This document shows positions 1-5,896 of a stretch of DNA of 7,426 bases, one piece after another. Position numbers and translations under genes: made by a program. Position 1 is the first letter of the stretch; each line of letters begins with the position of its first letter. Source of the DNA: Gammaproteobacteria bacterium (GTDB lineage: Bacteria; Pseudomonadota; Gammaproteobacteria; DSM-16500); the NCBI GenBank assembly GCA_021323555.1, contig JAJONP010000096.1, positions 1 through 7,426 on the forward strand, read 5' to 3'. The notes beneath the pieces were generated by a model, which had not been told where the DNA came from, made no database searches, and saw only the letters and a list, made by a program, of their open reading frames with translations.

Positions 1-2
1 CG

Positions 3-614
3 GGTATTATGATGCCGCCAGAGGGCTATTTAAGAAAATGTGCTGAATTGTGTAAACGAAACAATGTATTATTACTTGCCGATGAAATTCAAACGGGTTT
101 AGGACGTACGGGTAAACGTTTGGCTTCTGATCATGAAGGTGTTAGACCTGATGTATTGATATTGGGTAAAGCCTTGGGTGGGGGTGTGTTGCCCGTTTCT
201 TTGGTGTTGGCTGACGAGGCGATTATGTCGGTGTTCCATCCTGGCGATCACGGCAGTACCTTTGGCGGTTATGCTTTAGCTGCGGCAGTGGGTTTAGCGG
301 CTTTAAAAACGTTAGAAGAAGAAAAATTAGCGGAACGCGCCGTGGTTTTAGGGGAGCGTTTAATGAAAGGCTTAAAAACCATTTCTCATCCCGCCATTCG
401 TGACATTCGGGGTAAAGGTTTGATGATAGGCATTGAAATTGATCCTAAGATTATCCAAGGCCATGATTTAGCGGAAAAATTTTTACAACAGGGTATCTTA
501 ACCAAAGAAACGCATCATGTGGTGATCCGTTTAGCACCGCCATTAGTGATCAGCGAAGCATTGATAGATAGAGCGATTGAAACAATTAAAAGGGTATTTG
601 CCGGGATTAAGTAA
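3..614 (+). CDS. rocD: Ornithine aminotransferase (ornithine--oxo-acid transaminase), C-terminal part, 5' end outside the window
   Basis: This is a PLP-dependent class-III aminotransferase that moves the delta-amino group of ornithine to 2-oxoglutarate, giving glutamate semialdehyde and glutamate, in the cytosol. The reading frame is open from base 3, so the upstream half lies outside the window; about 203 residues of an expected roughly 400 are visible. Seen directly: the ADEIQTGLGRTG segment that holds the cofactor-contacting Asp, then LILGKALGGG with the Schiff-base lysine at bases 168-170, then GEHGST/FGG-like HGSTFGG, DIRGKGLMIGIEI, and the C-terminal HHVVIRLAPPLVIS segment. The order and spacing match the ornithine aminotransferase branch, including HGSTFGG and the TKETHHVVIRLAPPL tail, better than acetylornithine or GABA aminotransferases, though those relatives cannot be wholly excluded without the N-terminus. 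No terminator follows. The next gene starts 46 bases after the stop on the same strand. Confidence 0.88.
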   Translation, partial: GIMMPPEGYLRKCAELCKRNNVLLLADEIQTGLGRTGKRLASDHEGVRPDVLILGKALGGGVLPVSLVLADEAIMSVFHPGDHGSTFGGYALAAAVGLAALKTLEEEKLAERAVVLGERLMKGLKTISHPAIRDIRGKGLMIGIEIDPKIIQGHDLAEKFLQQGILTKETHHVVIRLAPPLVISEALIDRAIETIKRVFAGIK

Positions 615-650
615 GTTAAAAAAACAAATTACGGAAAAATCATTTTATAC

Positions 651-654
651 AGGA
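651..654 (+). promoter_or_regulatory. Ribosome binding site deciding the start of the orphan gene
   Basis: AGGA six bases before the ATG at 661 is the best Shine-Dalgarno match near the beginning of this open frame. It supports starting the protein at 661, outside the rocD coding region, rather than at 577. Confidence 0.5.
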
Positions 655-660
655 AAATCT

Positions 661-1383
661 ATGGCAGCCAATAATCCGTTGAAAGGTCATTTTTCCGGGG
701 GGCAAGGTCGTAAACGTAAACGAAATGAGCCACAGAATCTTACCTCAAGTTTAAACTCCTCAGCCTTATCTCTTAATAGCCCAAATCCAAAGCTTTATTC
801 TATTGTTGATGGTATTCTTGCTCTTGCAGTTTTTCAGGGCCCTGTTGATTATCAGTTACAGCTGGTGGACAAAGATAATGCCTATATTGAGAATACGCTT
901 TGTTTTACAGATAAAGATGTAGTGCAGAATATTATTATCTTTATTGGCAATAAAAATTTTAGCGGATTAATAAAATATCTCCAAGATAATTCCGATAGCC
1001 AATCCGTAAATATTATAATAGGACACATTTACAGGGCAGCAAAAAGCATAATTTTTACAAGTATGTTCCTGCCGATAGTAGACCACTTTACTTATCCACC
1101 TCTACAGTCGTTAAGGGGGGAGTTTATAACTTCACCGGCACAGATGCCTATATCTAATTCTGCCTTAGTGTTACCGCCTCTGTCAGCATTGGTCAAGACC
1201 GCTGATGATGCTCAACGAGAGAGACTAAAATTAAAGAAATTGGCTAGGGCTCTTAGTAGTGCCCAGGTTATTTATTCGGGTGCTAGTGCTTCTCCAGTGT
1301 ACCGTGGCCTAAGCCCAAGCGTATCTGCAGTAAAACAAGATCAACGCGGAGATGGGGCAGCTTTTTCATCTTTTCCTAAATAA
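661..1383 (+). CDS. Orphan 240-residue protein with an N-terminal basic cluster; possible secreted effector
   Basis: I do not recognise this protein family. The frame is open from 577, but I prefer the ATG at 661 because AGGA at 651-654 is well spaced before it, whereas an earlier start would lie inside rocD. Residues 11-21 form a glycine-rich turn followed by RKRKR (17-21), which resembles a monopartite nuclear localisation signal. Residues 28-45 are Ser/Asn/Leu rich and probably disordered. Residues 45-140 look like a folded alpha/beta segment with hydrophobic strands (ILALAVF, NIIIFIG, VNIIIGHIY, IIFTSMFLPIV). Residues 183-198 are a basic helix (RERLKLKKLARAL), and the tail is Ser/Ala/Gly rich. 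There is no signal peptide and no certain membrane segment. It follows rocD by 46 bases and may be read through from it. In an intracellular gammaproteobacterium such a protein would be a candidate type IV effector; that is inference, and a lineage-specific protein of another role is equally possible. Confidence 0.6.
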   Translation: MAANNPLKGHFSGGQGRKRKRNEPQNLTSSLNSSALSLNSPNPKLYSIVDGILALAVFQGPVDYQLQLVDKDNAYIENTLCFTDKDVVQNIIIFIGNKNFSGLIKYLQDNSDSQSVNIIIGHIYRAAKSIIFTSMFLPIVDHFTYPPLQSLRGEFITSPAQMPISNSALVLPPLSALVKTADDAQRERLKLKKLARALSSAQVIYSGASASPVYRGLSPSVSAVKQDQRGDGAAFSSFPK

Positions 1384-1502
1384 TTTCTAGGCTCATCATC
1401 ACAGCATTTCACCAAACAAAGATTAAATGCTGGTTGAGACAGCAGTACCGTGATATCCGTTTAAGACCCTGACAATTAATAAAGGATCCGTCGAAGATCC
1501 CG

Positions 1503-1531
1503 TTGCAGGCAATTTTCCTTTATGATATTCT
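1503..1531 (+). promoter_or_regulatory. Possible sigma-70 promoter for the first tRNA-Val
   Basis: TTGCAG (1503-1508) is followed 17 bases later by TATTCT (1526-1531), which carries an extended -10 TG at 1523-1524; the overlapping TATGAT (1521-1526) is an alternative -10. Transcription would start about 7 bases before the mature tRNA 5' end. A related arrangement (TTGCGG, CCT, TATGATA, CT) occurs in front of the second tRNA-Val, which supports shared ancestry of the promoters. The individual hexamer matches are only moderate. Confidence 0.4.
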
Positions 1532-1544
1532 AAGGCTGTTTCAT

Positions 1545-1619
1545 AGGCACGTAGCTCAGTGGTAGAGCATCACCTTCACACGGTGGGGGCCGGTGGTTCG
1601 ATCCCACTCGTGCCTACCA
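1545..1619 (+). tRNA. tRNA-Val, anticodon CAC
   Basis: The 75 bases fold as a full cloverleaf: acceptor AGGCACG pairs with CGTGCCT, followed by discriminator A and an encoded CCA. The D arm is GCTC/GAGC with a 7-base loop. The anticodon stem TCACC/GGTGG has one U:G pair and encloses TTCACAC, giving anticodon CAC at positions 34-36. A 5-base variable region and the T arm GGTGG-TTCGATC-CCACT complete it. It should read only GUG codons. It differs from the GAC tRNA at 5897 at 5 of 75 positions, one being the first anticodon base. No mismatch suggests decay, so it is probably functional. Confidence 0.95.
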
Positions 1620-1629
1620 AATATCTATT

Positions 1630-1765
1630 TTATCCCCATAATTTGGCTATGAGTACCTCCCCATAGGTTTTGCCCGAAAGGTACTACTTCTTTACCGCGA
1701 TATAAGACTATGCCGCAGACAAAATCGTGCGCGGATAGCAGCTGTAATTTTTTTAAGCCTTTGGA
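1630..1765 (-). pseudogene. Remnant of a DUF4143-type ATPase C-terminus
   Basis: Reading the minus strand from about 1765 gives LKKLQLLSAHDFVCGIVLYR, followed by GKEVVPFGQNLW. A one-base frame change within the GGGG run then leads into EVLIAKLWG and a TAA stop at 1632-1630. This matches what I recall of the usual end of AAA-type ATPases with a DUF4143 domain (pattern: FVRGIVLYTG, VVPFG, LWAVPISALW, stop). Only about 45 residues of a protein normally near 400 residues remain, with no Walker motifs nearby. The fragment directly follows ketoreductase rubble on the same strand, so the two unrelated remnants have been brought together by rearrangement or deletion. The family call rests on remembered motifs and no search was run. 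Confidence 0.6.
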
Positions 1766-1778
1766 GTTGCTATACCTA

Positions 1779-2341
1779 TATATATCCATGGACCCCAATT
1801 AAAAGATTTCCCGAGGCATGTTTACCTCGTTGTGCTGCTCCTATTGCGCTACTTTATCAATACTCATTGGCCATTGCATAGGCTGCCTGACTCACATTAC
1901 CAAAACGTGCTGCCACAGACAAAAATAAACAGATTATACGCAGGGGATCTTGCTTGGTTAAAGCTATAAATTTTTTAAGCCTACCACTTTGGTATTAAAT
2001 ACATGATCAAACTTTTCTATGCTTTGCTGAGCAATAAGCTTGTCGGCATAATTTGCTCGTTGTAACTATCCAGTGACGAATCTAAGATAGTTCGGCCTAA
2101 TAATACAAAGCGAGCTTTTCCTTTAACAGCCCAAGCCAGCAAACAAGCTGTCGTAATTCCTCTCGCCTCACCTGAAACGATAATCCCTGAATGCTGGGAC
2201 AGCATTAATTTCGCCTGGTTAGATGCCCGATTAGACCGTGATACCAAAGTATAATGATGACCTGTACCGGCAATGCCATAATTCAATATAGTCTCTATAA
2301 TACAGTACTTCTGTATATAGCTTTTCTACAATGTAGGCGCC
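1779..2341 (-). pseudogene. Decayed ketoreductase domain of a type I polyketide / PUFA-type synthase
   Basis: Pieces of a KR domain appear in order on the minus strand, in changing frames. GAYIVEKLYTEVLY (from 2341) shifts into a 270-base open stretch (2286-2017) carrying the Rossmann segment SGIIVSGEARGITTACLLAW and then FVLLGRT. Next comes DKLIAQQSIEKFDHVF, NTKVVGLKNL, then LFLSVAARFGNVSQAAYAMANE (about 1860-1930, with the usual catalytic Ser and Tyr). NWGPW at 1800-1786 closes the domain. Relative to intact KR domains there are several frameshifts, stops, and a deletion of very roughly 90 residues between LLGRT and DKLI. One Rossmann glycine is Glu (SGEARG instead of TGGARG). The AARFG-YAMANE-NWGPW set is typical of modular synthase ketoreductases. 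No neighbouring synthase domains are visible, so this is a leftover of a larger lost gene and is not functional. Confidence 0.75.
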
Positions 2342-2381
2342 ATAACGCCCTTATATATAACTAGCGCACCTTATTAGCAAA

Positions 2382-2397
2382 GGGAATAGTTATTCCC
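2382..2397 (-). terminator. Weak hairpin after the patatin gene, possible terminator
   Basis: On the minus strand GGGAATAACTATTCCC folds into a 6-7 bp stem, about 52 bases beyond the stop of the patatin-like gene. Only a TTTGCT run follows, so it is a poor Rho-independent terminator. Confidence 0.3.
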
Positions 2398-2449
2398 CCC
2401 ACGATTATTTTCTCTTATCAAACCTCTTGATATCGAAAGAAATAACGAG

Positions 2450-4282
2450 TCATCCTTTTTGTAAATATTTTGAAAAATGGAAATTATGGCAAATAACAGT
2501 AACCGTCGCGTCATATCCCGCCTTAATTAACTGAGCTTGTTTCACTTGTTTTGCAGGAAGCAGTGCGGAGGTAGCCAAATGTGGCTGGATGCAGGCAGTT
2601 GCAAGCTTGATGTTTTCTTTTTCCTTAGTATGTTGGCTAAAAAGCAAAGATTCTAGCAAAATATCTCCTATATTGATGTCATTCTTTTTTTTCCAAAATA
2701 GTTTTCTTATAGTTTGAAGTCTCCCGGATGTATGAATGGGCATATAATCCATGATTCTTCCAATACCAGAAAGATCTGTGCCAATAATGGCTCCAGAATA
2801 ATCGACATGGGATCGCATCACATCTACTGGTAAATTATTGACAACGCCACCATCCACTAAAAGGTGACCATTTGCAATAACTGGCGGTAACAACCCAGGA
2901 ATCGCTGAACTGGCTCGCAGTGCGGTCGCTAAATGGCCCTGAGAATGATGTATTTCTTTCATGTGCGATAAATCACAAGAAATGCAAAAAAAAGGAATAG
3001 CCGTATTCTCAATCTGATCAACAGGCAACAACTCATCTAGTATTTGCCTACTTCGACCTGTAAAAATGGATAATATTGGTATGCCTAACTCTTTCCACGA
3101 AAAAAGACGGCGTATACTTTTCTCTAATTGTTGCATTAAAAGATCAAATTGATCCATATCTGCTGCTGCAGCAAAGGAAGCGCCGATGATAGCGCCTATG
3201 CTGGTGCCACCTATAACATCAATAGGAATCTTATAATCTATCAAGGCCTTAAGTATACCAATATGGGCCATGCAACGATATACAGCACCACTCAAAACAA
3301 TCCCAATTTGATGGCCAGAAAAATATCGATATAAACGTGCCAAAGAATCATTGTCCCTAAAATAGTAACGAATTCTCAAAGAGGGCTTTAAAGCTGTCCA
3401 TCGCTGCCCGTACCGAGGGGCACTTCTATTAGGTTGTATCAAGATAAGATCTTCTACAGTATGAGGGAACTTATTCTGCGTTGAAATGAGCTGATTGAAG
3501 GAGGGATTATTGGCAGGAATTTCGTCCCCATTCGCAATCAAAATAACTTTATCGGAAATATCGAGTGCATATTCAATAAAGTCTGTGGTATCTTCTGACA
3601 TAATAATCAATATATTCTTGTACAGAGTTCCTAATTGTTCTAGATAATAATGGATTCGGCCATGCTCGCTTGATATTGATTTCAGATCTTCGGCGTTTAG
3701 AATATAAAATTGTTGCTGATTATCATTGAGGTTTTCGAGACCCCTGATAATCTCTTGTATAGGAAGATTTCTTTGGAGCGGAATTAATGTCTTAAAAGTG
3801 TAACTAATTTCCTTACGCATTCTTCTAAACATCTTTCTACTTCGATCCAATTGCGTAAAATAAAGCTCTTGGAGCTCCTTCTGATTTGTTATAATTACTT
3901 CTGTGTAAAATTTTTTAAATATCTCAGCAGGCAACTGCAACAACTGTGTATTTCTCTGTGCAACAACCCCCATAGTTCGTGGTGAATTTAATATAACTCC
4001 CACTTCCCCAATCAAAGAGCCCCGCTGAAAAAAGCCATAAGGGCCTTGTTCAAGATCAGGGGTAATAGATAAATAATTACCTAACCGGCCATAGAGTATT
4101 ATATAGACGTAATTAGAGGCTTCTCCGTTAGAAAATAAAACCTCCCCGGCCTCCAGCTCCCTGAGTTCGCTTTGCTTAAGAATACTATGCAATTCAGCAT
4201 CATTAAGATGCTTGAAAACGGCTTGTTTCAATAAAATAAAGGCTTCTTGGTAATCTTTTTCTTCCAGGGATTGATATTTCAT
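2450..4282 (-). CDS. Cyclic-nucleotide-binding / patatin-like phospholipase (NTE-type), altered oxyanion loop
   Basis: This 610-residue protein has the layout of bacterial neuropathy-target-esterase relatives. Residues about 20-125 form a cNMP-binding domain with a phosphate-binding cassette that keeps GE (92-93) and the Arg of NSPRT (102). Residues about 165-320 are the usual linker, ending RYYFRDNDSLARLYRY. The patatin domain runs from about 325 to 515: GTSIG holds nucleophile Ser361, and LLVDGG holds Asp477, so the Ser-Asp dyad is complete. The glycine-rich oxyanion loop, normally GGGARG, reads GAVYRC (332-337) with only the first Gly and the Arg kept. The expected role is membrane lipid or lysophospholipid hydrolysis controlled by a nucleotide ligand; the changed loop may reduce or alter activity. 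There is no signal peptide. A perfect AAGGAGGT precedes the ATG by three bases. It is the only intact protein gene between the two tRNA-Val genes, stands alone on its strand, and could have been acquired by transfer. Confidence 0.88.
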   Translation of the reverse strand: MKYQSLEEKDYQEAFILLKQAVFKHLNDAELHSILKQSELRELEAGEVLFSNGEASNYVYIILYGRLGNYLSITPDLEQGPYGFFQRGSLIGEVGVILNSPRTMGVVAQRNTQLLQLPAEIFKKFYTEVIITNQKELQELYFTQLDRSRKMFRRMRKEISYTFKTLIPLQRNLPIQEIIRGLENLNDNQQQFYILNAEDLKSISSEHGRIHYYLEQLGTLYKNILIIMSEDTTDFIEYALDISDKVILIANGDEIPANNPSFNQLISTQNKFPHTVEDLILIQPNRSAPRYGQRWTALKPSLRIRYYFRDNDSLARLYRYFSGHQIGIVLSGAVYRCMAHIGILKALIDYKIPIDVIGGTSIGAIIGASFAAAADMDQFDLLMQQLEKSIRRLFSWKELGIPILSIFTGRSRQILDELLPVDQIENTAIPFFCISCDLSHMKEIHHSQGHLATALRASSAIPGLLPPVIANGHLLVDGGVVNNLPVDVMRSHVDYSGAIIGTDLSGIGRIMDYMPIHTSGRLQTIRKLFWKKKNDINIGDILLESLLFSQHTKEKENIKLATACIQPHLATSALLPAKQVKQAQLIKAGYDATVTVICHNFHFSKYLQKG

Positions 4283-4285
4283 AAG

Positions 4286-4293
4286 ACCTCCTT
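4286..4293 (-). promoter_or_regulatory. Strong Shine-Dalgarno of the patatin-like gene
   Basis: The minus strand reads AAGGAGGT just before CTT-ATG, a full match to the anti-SD of 16S rRNA. It fixes the start at 4282 and suggests efficient translation of this gene, in contrast to its degraded neighbours. Confidence 0.8.
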
Positions 4294-4378
4294 AGTCTTA
4301 TCTCTATTTAGAGAAAAATACTTACATTTGTCTAAGCGGTAATACTAACATGAATTAAACTTCCCATAAAAGCAAATT

Positions 4379-4396
4379 ACCCCAGTTCGGGATTAA
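4379..4396 (+). repeat. Solo IS982-type terminal repeat
   Basis: ACCCCAGTTCGGGAT matches the ends of the IS at 4616-5468 at 14 of 15 positions (consensus ACCTCAGTTCGGGAT), then diverges. It has the same orientation as the left end at 4618 but is closer to the inverted right end (GTT rather than ACT). The sequence to its right does not match the inside of the nearby IS, so this is the scar of a second, lost copy or a rearranged end. It lies about 100 bases upstream of the patatin-like start codon. Confidence 0.6.
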
Positions 4397-4416
4397 ATCC
4401 AGTAAAAATCAAATCG

Positions 4417-4434
4417 TTATCTGAAAACAGATAA
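4417..4434. repeat. Short perfect inverted repeat upstream of the patatin-like gene
   Basis: TTATCTG-AAAA-CAGATAA is a 7-bp perfect inverted repeat with a 4-base spacer, about 135 bases upstream of the patatin-like ATG. It could be a regulator-binding palindrome or a chance or IS-derived hairpin. There is no U tract on either strand, so it is not a terminator. Confidence 0.4.
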
Positions 4435-4615
4435 GGTAGTATTCTGCCCATTTTACCTCCCACAGTAAAGAAATTGAACGTGGACATCCACCAGCTCGCC
4501 CACATTTTTTGTCCAATTCATTATTTTGCAACAAGCTTTGTGCGTTACAGAAGCTAAATTACTACCCCTTCGCTCTGCCGGCCTGCCAGCTTGAACATAC
4601 AGGGCATCCTATCTC

Positions 4616-4635
4616 TAACCTCAACTCGGGATAAG
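4616..4635 (+). repeat. Left terminal inverted repeat of the IS982-type element
   Basis: TAACCTCAACTCGGGATAAG, which matches the inverted right end at 18 of 20 positions (AC versus GT in the middle). The biological tip is probably the A of ACC at 4618, as IS982-family ends usually begin with AC. Confidence 0.8.
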
Positions 4636-4726
4636 GAAATAATGTAAGCCATTGAAAATATCGAGGAGTAGATCGGCTTTTGTTATATTTTGCACACAAA
4701 ATTAACCGATTTTGAAGGATGCAAAG

Positions 4727-5463
4727 ATGAAAACAACGCCGATCATAGAGACTTTCTGCGATATTGATGATTTTTACAGGGACTTTTCAAAAAATATTTC
4801 TGCTCACGTTTTACCCAATCCTGATAGGCAACGCTGCCGCCAATCGCAGCTGTGTGCCAGTGAAATTATGTGCATTCAGGTATTATTTCACATGAGCCGC
4901 TATCGTACCTTTAAAGATTTTTATATGCATTGTGTTTCTACAGATTTAAAAGTATTTTCCCCCATTTAGCCAGTTATAATCGTTTTATTGAAATTCAATC
5001 TAGTGTGCTGGTTGCTTTAACAGCTACGTATTGTCTAAAGCGGGCGATAAAACCAATTTATATTATCTAGATTCACCTACACTCAAAGTGTGTCACAGTA
5101 AACGAATTTATGATGAGCAATTTAGAAGGTTTAGCTGCTGCGGATAAGGGATATATTAGCAAAGAATTAGATGATGTTTTGTAAAAAAGCGGGTTGAAAT
5201 TTATAACGAAAGTCAGAAGAAACATGAAGAAGAAAACGAGAAGCGCTTTTGAAAAATTCTTTTTAGCACAACGTAGTATTGTTGAAACGGTAATTGAACA
5301 GCTCAAATCCATCTGCCAAATTGAGCATACCAGACATCGTAGCCCTATTAATTTCTTGGTTAATCTAGTCAGTGGCTTAGCAGCTTATTCCTTTAAACCT
5401 AGAAAGCCTGGTATAAAAATGTGCTATTCAGAGAACTTAAAAACAAGTCTTATCCCGAACTGA
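4727..5463 (+). pseudogene. IS982-family transposase, frameshifted and internally deleted
   Basis: The ATG at 4727 has AAGGA seven bases upstream. The first 80 residues (MKTTPIIETFCDIDDFYRDF onward, with QSQLCASEIMCIQVLFHMSR and FKDFYMH) are the IS982 N-terminal region and stop at 4969. A frame change at the CCCCC run (4959-4964) restores PHLASYNRFIEIQSSVLV. A second change near 5060 restores the LDSPTLKVCHSKRI block, whose Asp (5070-5072) is the first catalytic acid. After KRIYDE the sequence jumps (about 5125-5145) to AADKGYISKELDDVL, missing around 70 residues normally present between them; a TAA (5182-5184) and a further shift then follow. The last segment, KFITKVRRNMKKK to SICQIEHTRHRSPINFLVNL, is open to a TGA at 5461, which lies inside the right inverted repeat. 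It is certainly inactive. Confidence 0.88.
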
Positions 5464-5468
5464 GGTTA
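5449..5468 (-). repeat. Right terminal inverted repeat of the IS982-type element
   Basis: CTTATCCCGAACTGAGGTTA is the inverted partner of 4616-4635. The transposase stop codon TGA (5461-5463) lies within it, a compact arrangement. Confidence 0.8.
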
Positions 5469-5871
5469 TGTACATATTTCATCCAGCCTTCTCTTGCCAA
5501 TCTAAATCATACTTTTATATGTTATAAAGCAAGCCTTTATAATTGCAAGGGCTTGGAGCGTCAAGCTTAAGGTTAATATTGCATGTTAGTTCTTTACAAT
5601 GCTAAAGAGTAATAGGCGATATTTTTGATATAAGACATTCAATCCTGAATGAAGAGATTCACGGTTATGTGACTCCTGAGGAAGCTAAAGAAAGTTTTAA
5701 ACCAGAAGCGATTGCTTCTTGGTAAATGTAGCTAGAGACAGGATTGCATATGGAGGGTCAGATGCACAGGCCTGCTGGCTGAATAGTTGGGGGAGTGATC
5801 CTAAAAAGGAAGATCCGCATGGCAGGAGGGATAGCCTCTGGTCCAAACAAACTTGCGGCTGATTTCCTACC
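5469..5871. other. Gene-poor stretch between the IS remnant and the second tRNA-Val
   Basis: No recognised gene. Two plus-strand open stretches without a convincing start codon stand out. Bases 5618-5725 encode 35 residues containing EEIHGYVTPEEAKESFKPEA and ending ASW-stop. Bases 5701-5862 encode 53 residues containing GGSDAQACWLNSWGSDPKKE and then PHGRRDSLWSKQT. They overlap by 25 bases in different frames, so they could be one frameshifted gene remnant, but I cannot assign a family. A 9-bp hairpin lies at 5530-5555. The right end merges into the promoter of the tRNA. Confidence 0.4.
5530..5555. repeat. Hairpin-forming inverted repeat
   Basis: CAAGCCTTT and AAGGGCTTG form a 9-bp stem with one G:U pair around an 8-base loop. 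No T run follows on the plus strand, so a terminator role is not supported; it may be a leftover end of a mobile element or a structured RNA segment. Confidence 0.35.
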
Positions 5872-5882
5872 TATGATACCCT
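5853..5882 (+). promoter_or_regulatory. Possible promoter for tRNA-Val(GAC) and thrS
   Basis: TTGCGG (5853-5858) precedes CTATGATACCCT. TATGAT (5872-5877) is the best -10 but lies only 13 bases away; TACCCT (5877-5882) gives 18 bases with an extended TG. The same ordered elements occur before the tRNA at 1545. Because only 24 bases separate this tRNA from thrS, this promoter would also be expected to drive thrS. Confidence 0.4.
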
Positions 5883-5896
5883 ACACCACGTTTTAT

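Larger units (their letters stand above)
4294..4615. other. Intergenic stretch between the patatin-like gene and the IS982 remnant
   Basis: No convincing gene is visible. It must hold the promoter of the patatin-like gene, but I find no clear -35/-10 pair. It contains a solo IS982-type end (4379-4396) and a 7-bp inverted repeat (4417-4434). A short minus-strand open stretch of 22 codons begins at an ATG near 4517, too short to call. Confidence 0.5.
4616..5468 (+). mobile_element. Degraded IS982-family insertion sequence
   Basis: The element is bounded by inverted repeats that match at 18 of 20 positions: TAACCTCAACTCGGGATAAG on the left and the complement of TAACCTCAGTTCGGGATAAG on the right. 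It contains one transposase gene of IS982 type, broken by frameshifts and an internal deletion. At about 850 bp it is shorter than the usual roughly 1 kb, in keeping with a deletion of around 0.2 kb. The flanks (TATCTCTA on the left, TATGTACA on the right) show no exact target duplication. It cannot make its own transposase but could still be mobilised in trans if a related intact copy exists, because both ends are present. Confidence 0.85.

Noticed and set aside
577..660. Longer start for the orphan gene at 577
   Set aside because: It would overlap rocD in another frame, and the ATG at 661 has a good ribosome site while the one at 577 does not.
1402..1432. Inverted repeat CAGCATTT / AAATGCTG after the orphan gene as a terminator
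   Set aside because: The 8-bp stem has a 15-base loop and no T run after it, so it does not meet the pattern of a Rho-independent terminator.
1712..1981. Possible tandem duplication: GCC(A/G)CAGACAAAA and TAATTTTTT-AAGCCT both occur twice about 200-220 bases apart
   Set aside because: The spacing inside the two copies differs by about 22 bases and the minus-strand translations match two different families (DUF4143 type and ketoreductase), so chance similarity of AT-rich coding remnants is more likely.
3149..3334. Plus-strand open frame inside the patatin-like gene
   Set aside because: It is antisense to a well-supported coding region and has no recognisable motif; it is a shadow.
4959..4964. 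Programmed frameshift at the CCCCC run in the transposase
   Set aside because: The gene also has a later frameshift, an internal deletion and stops, so this is decay; IS982-type transposases are normally one continuous frame.
5073..5312. Minus-strand 79-residue open frame with a hydrophobic stretch
   Set aside because: It is antisense to the transposase remnant, whose plus-strand translation gives clear IS982 motifs.
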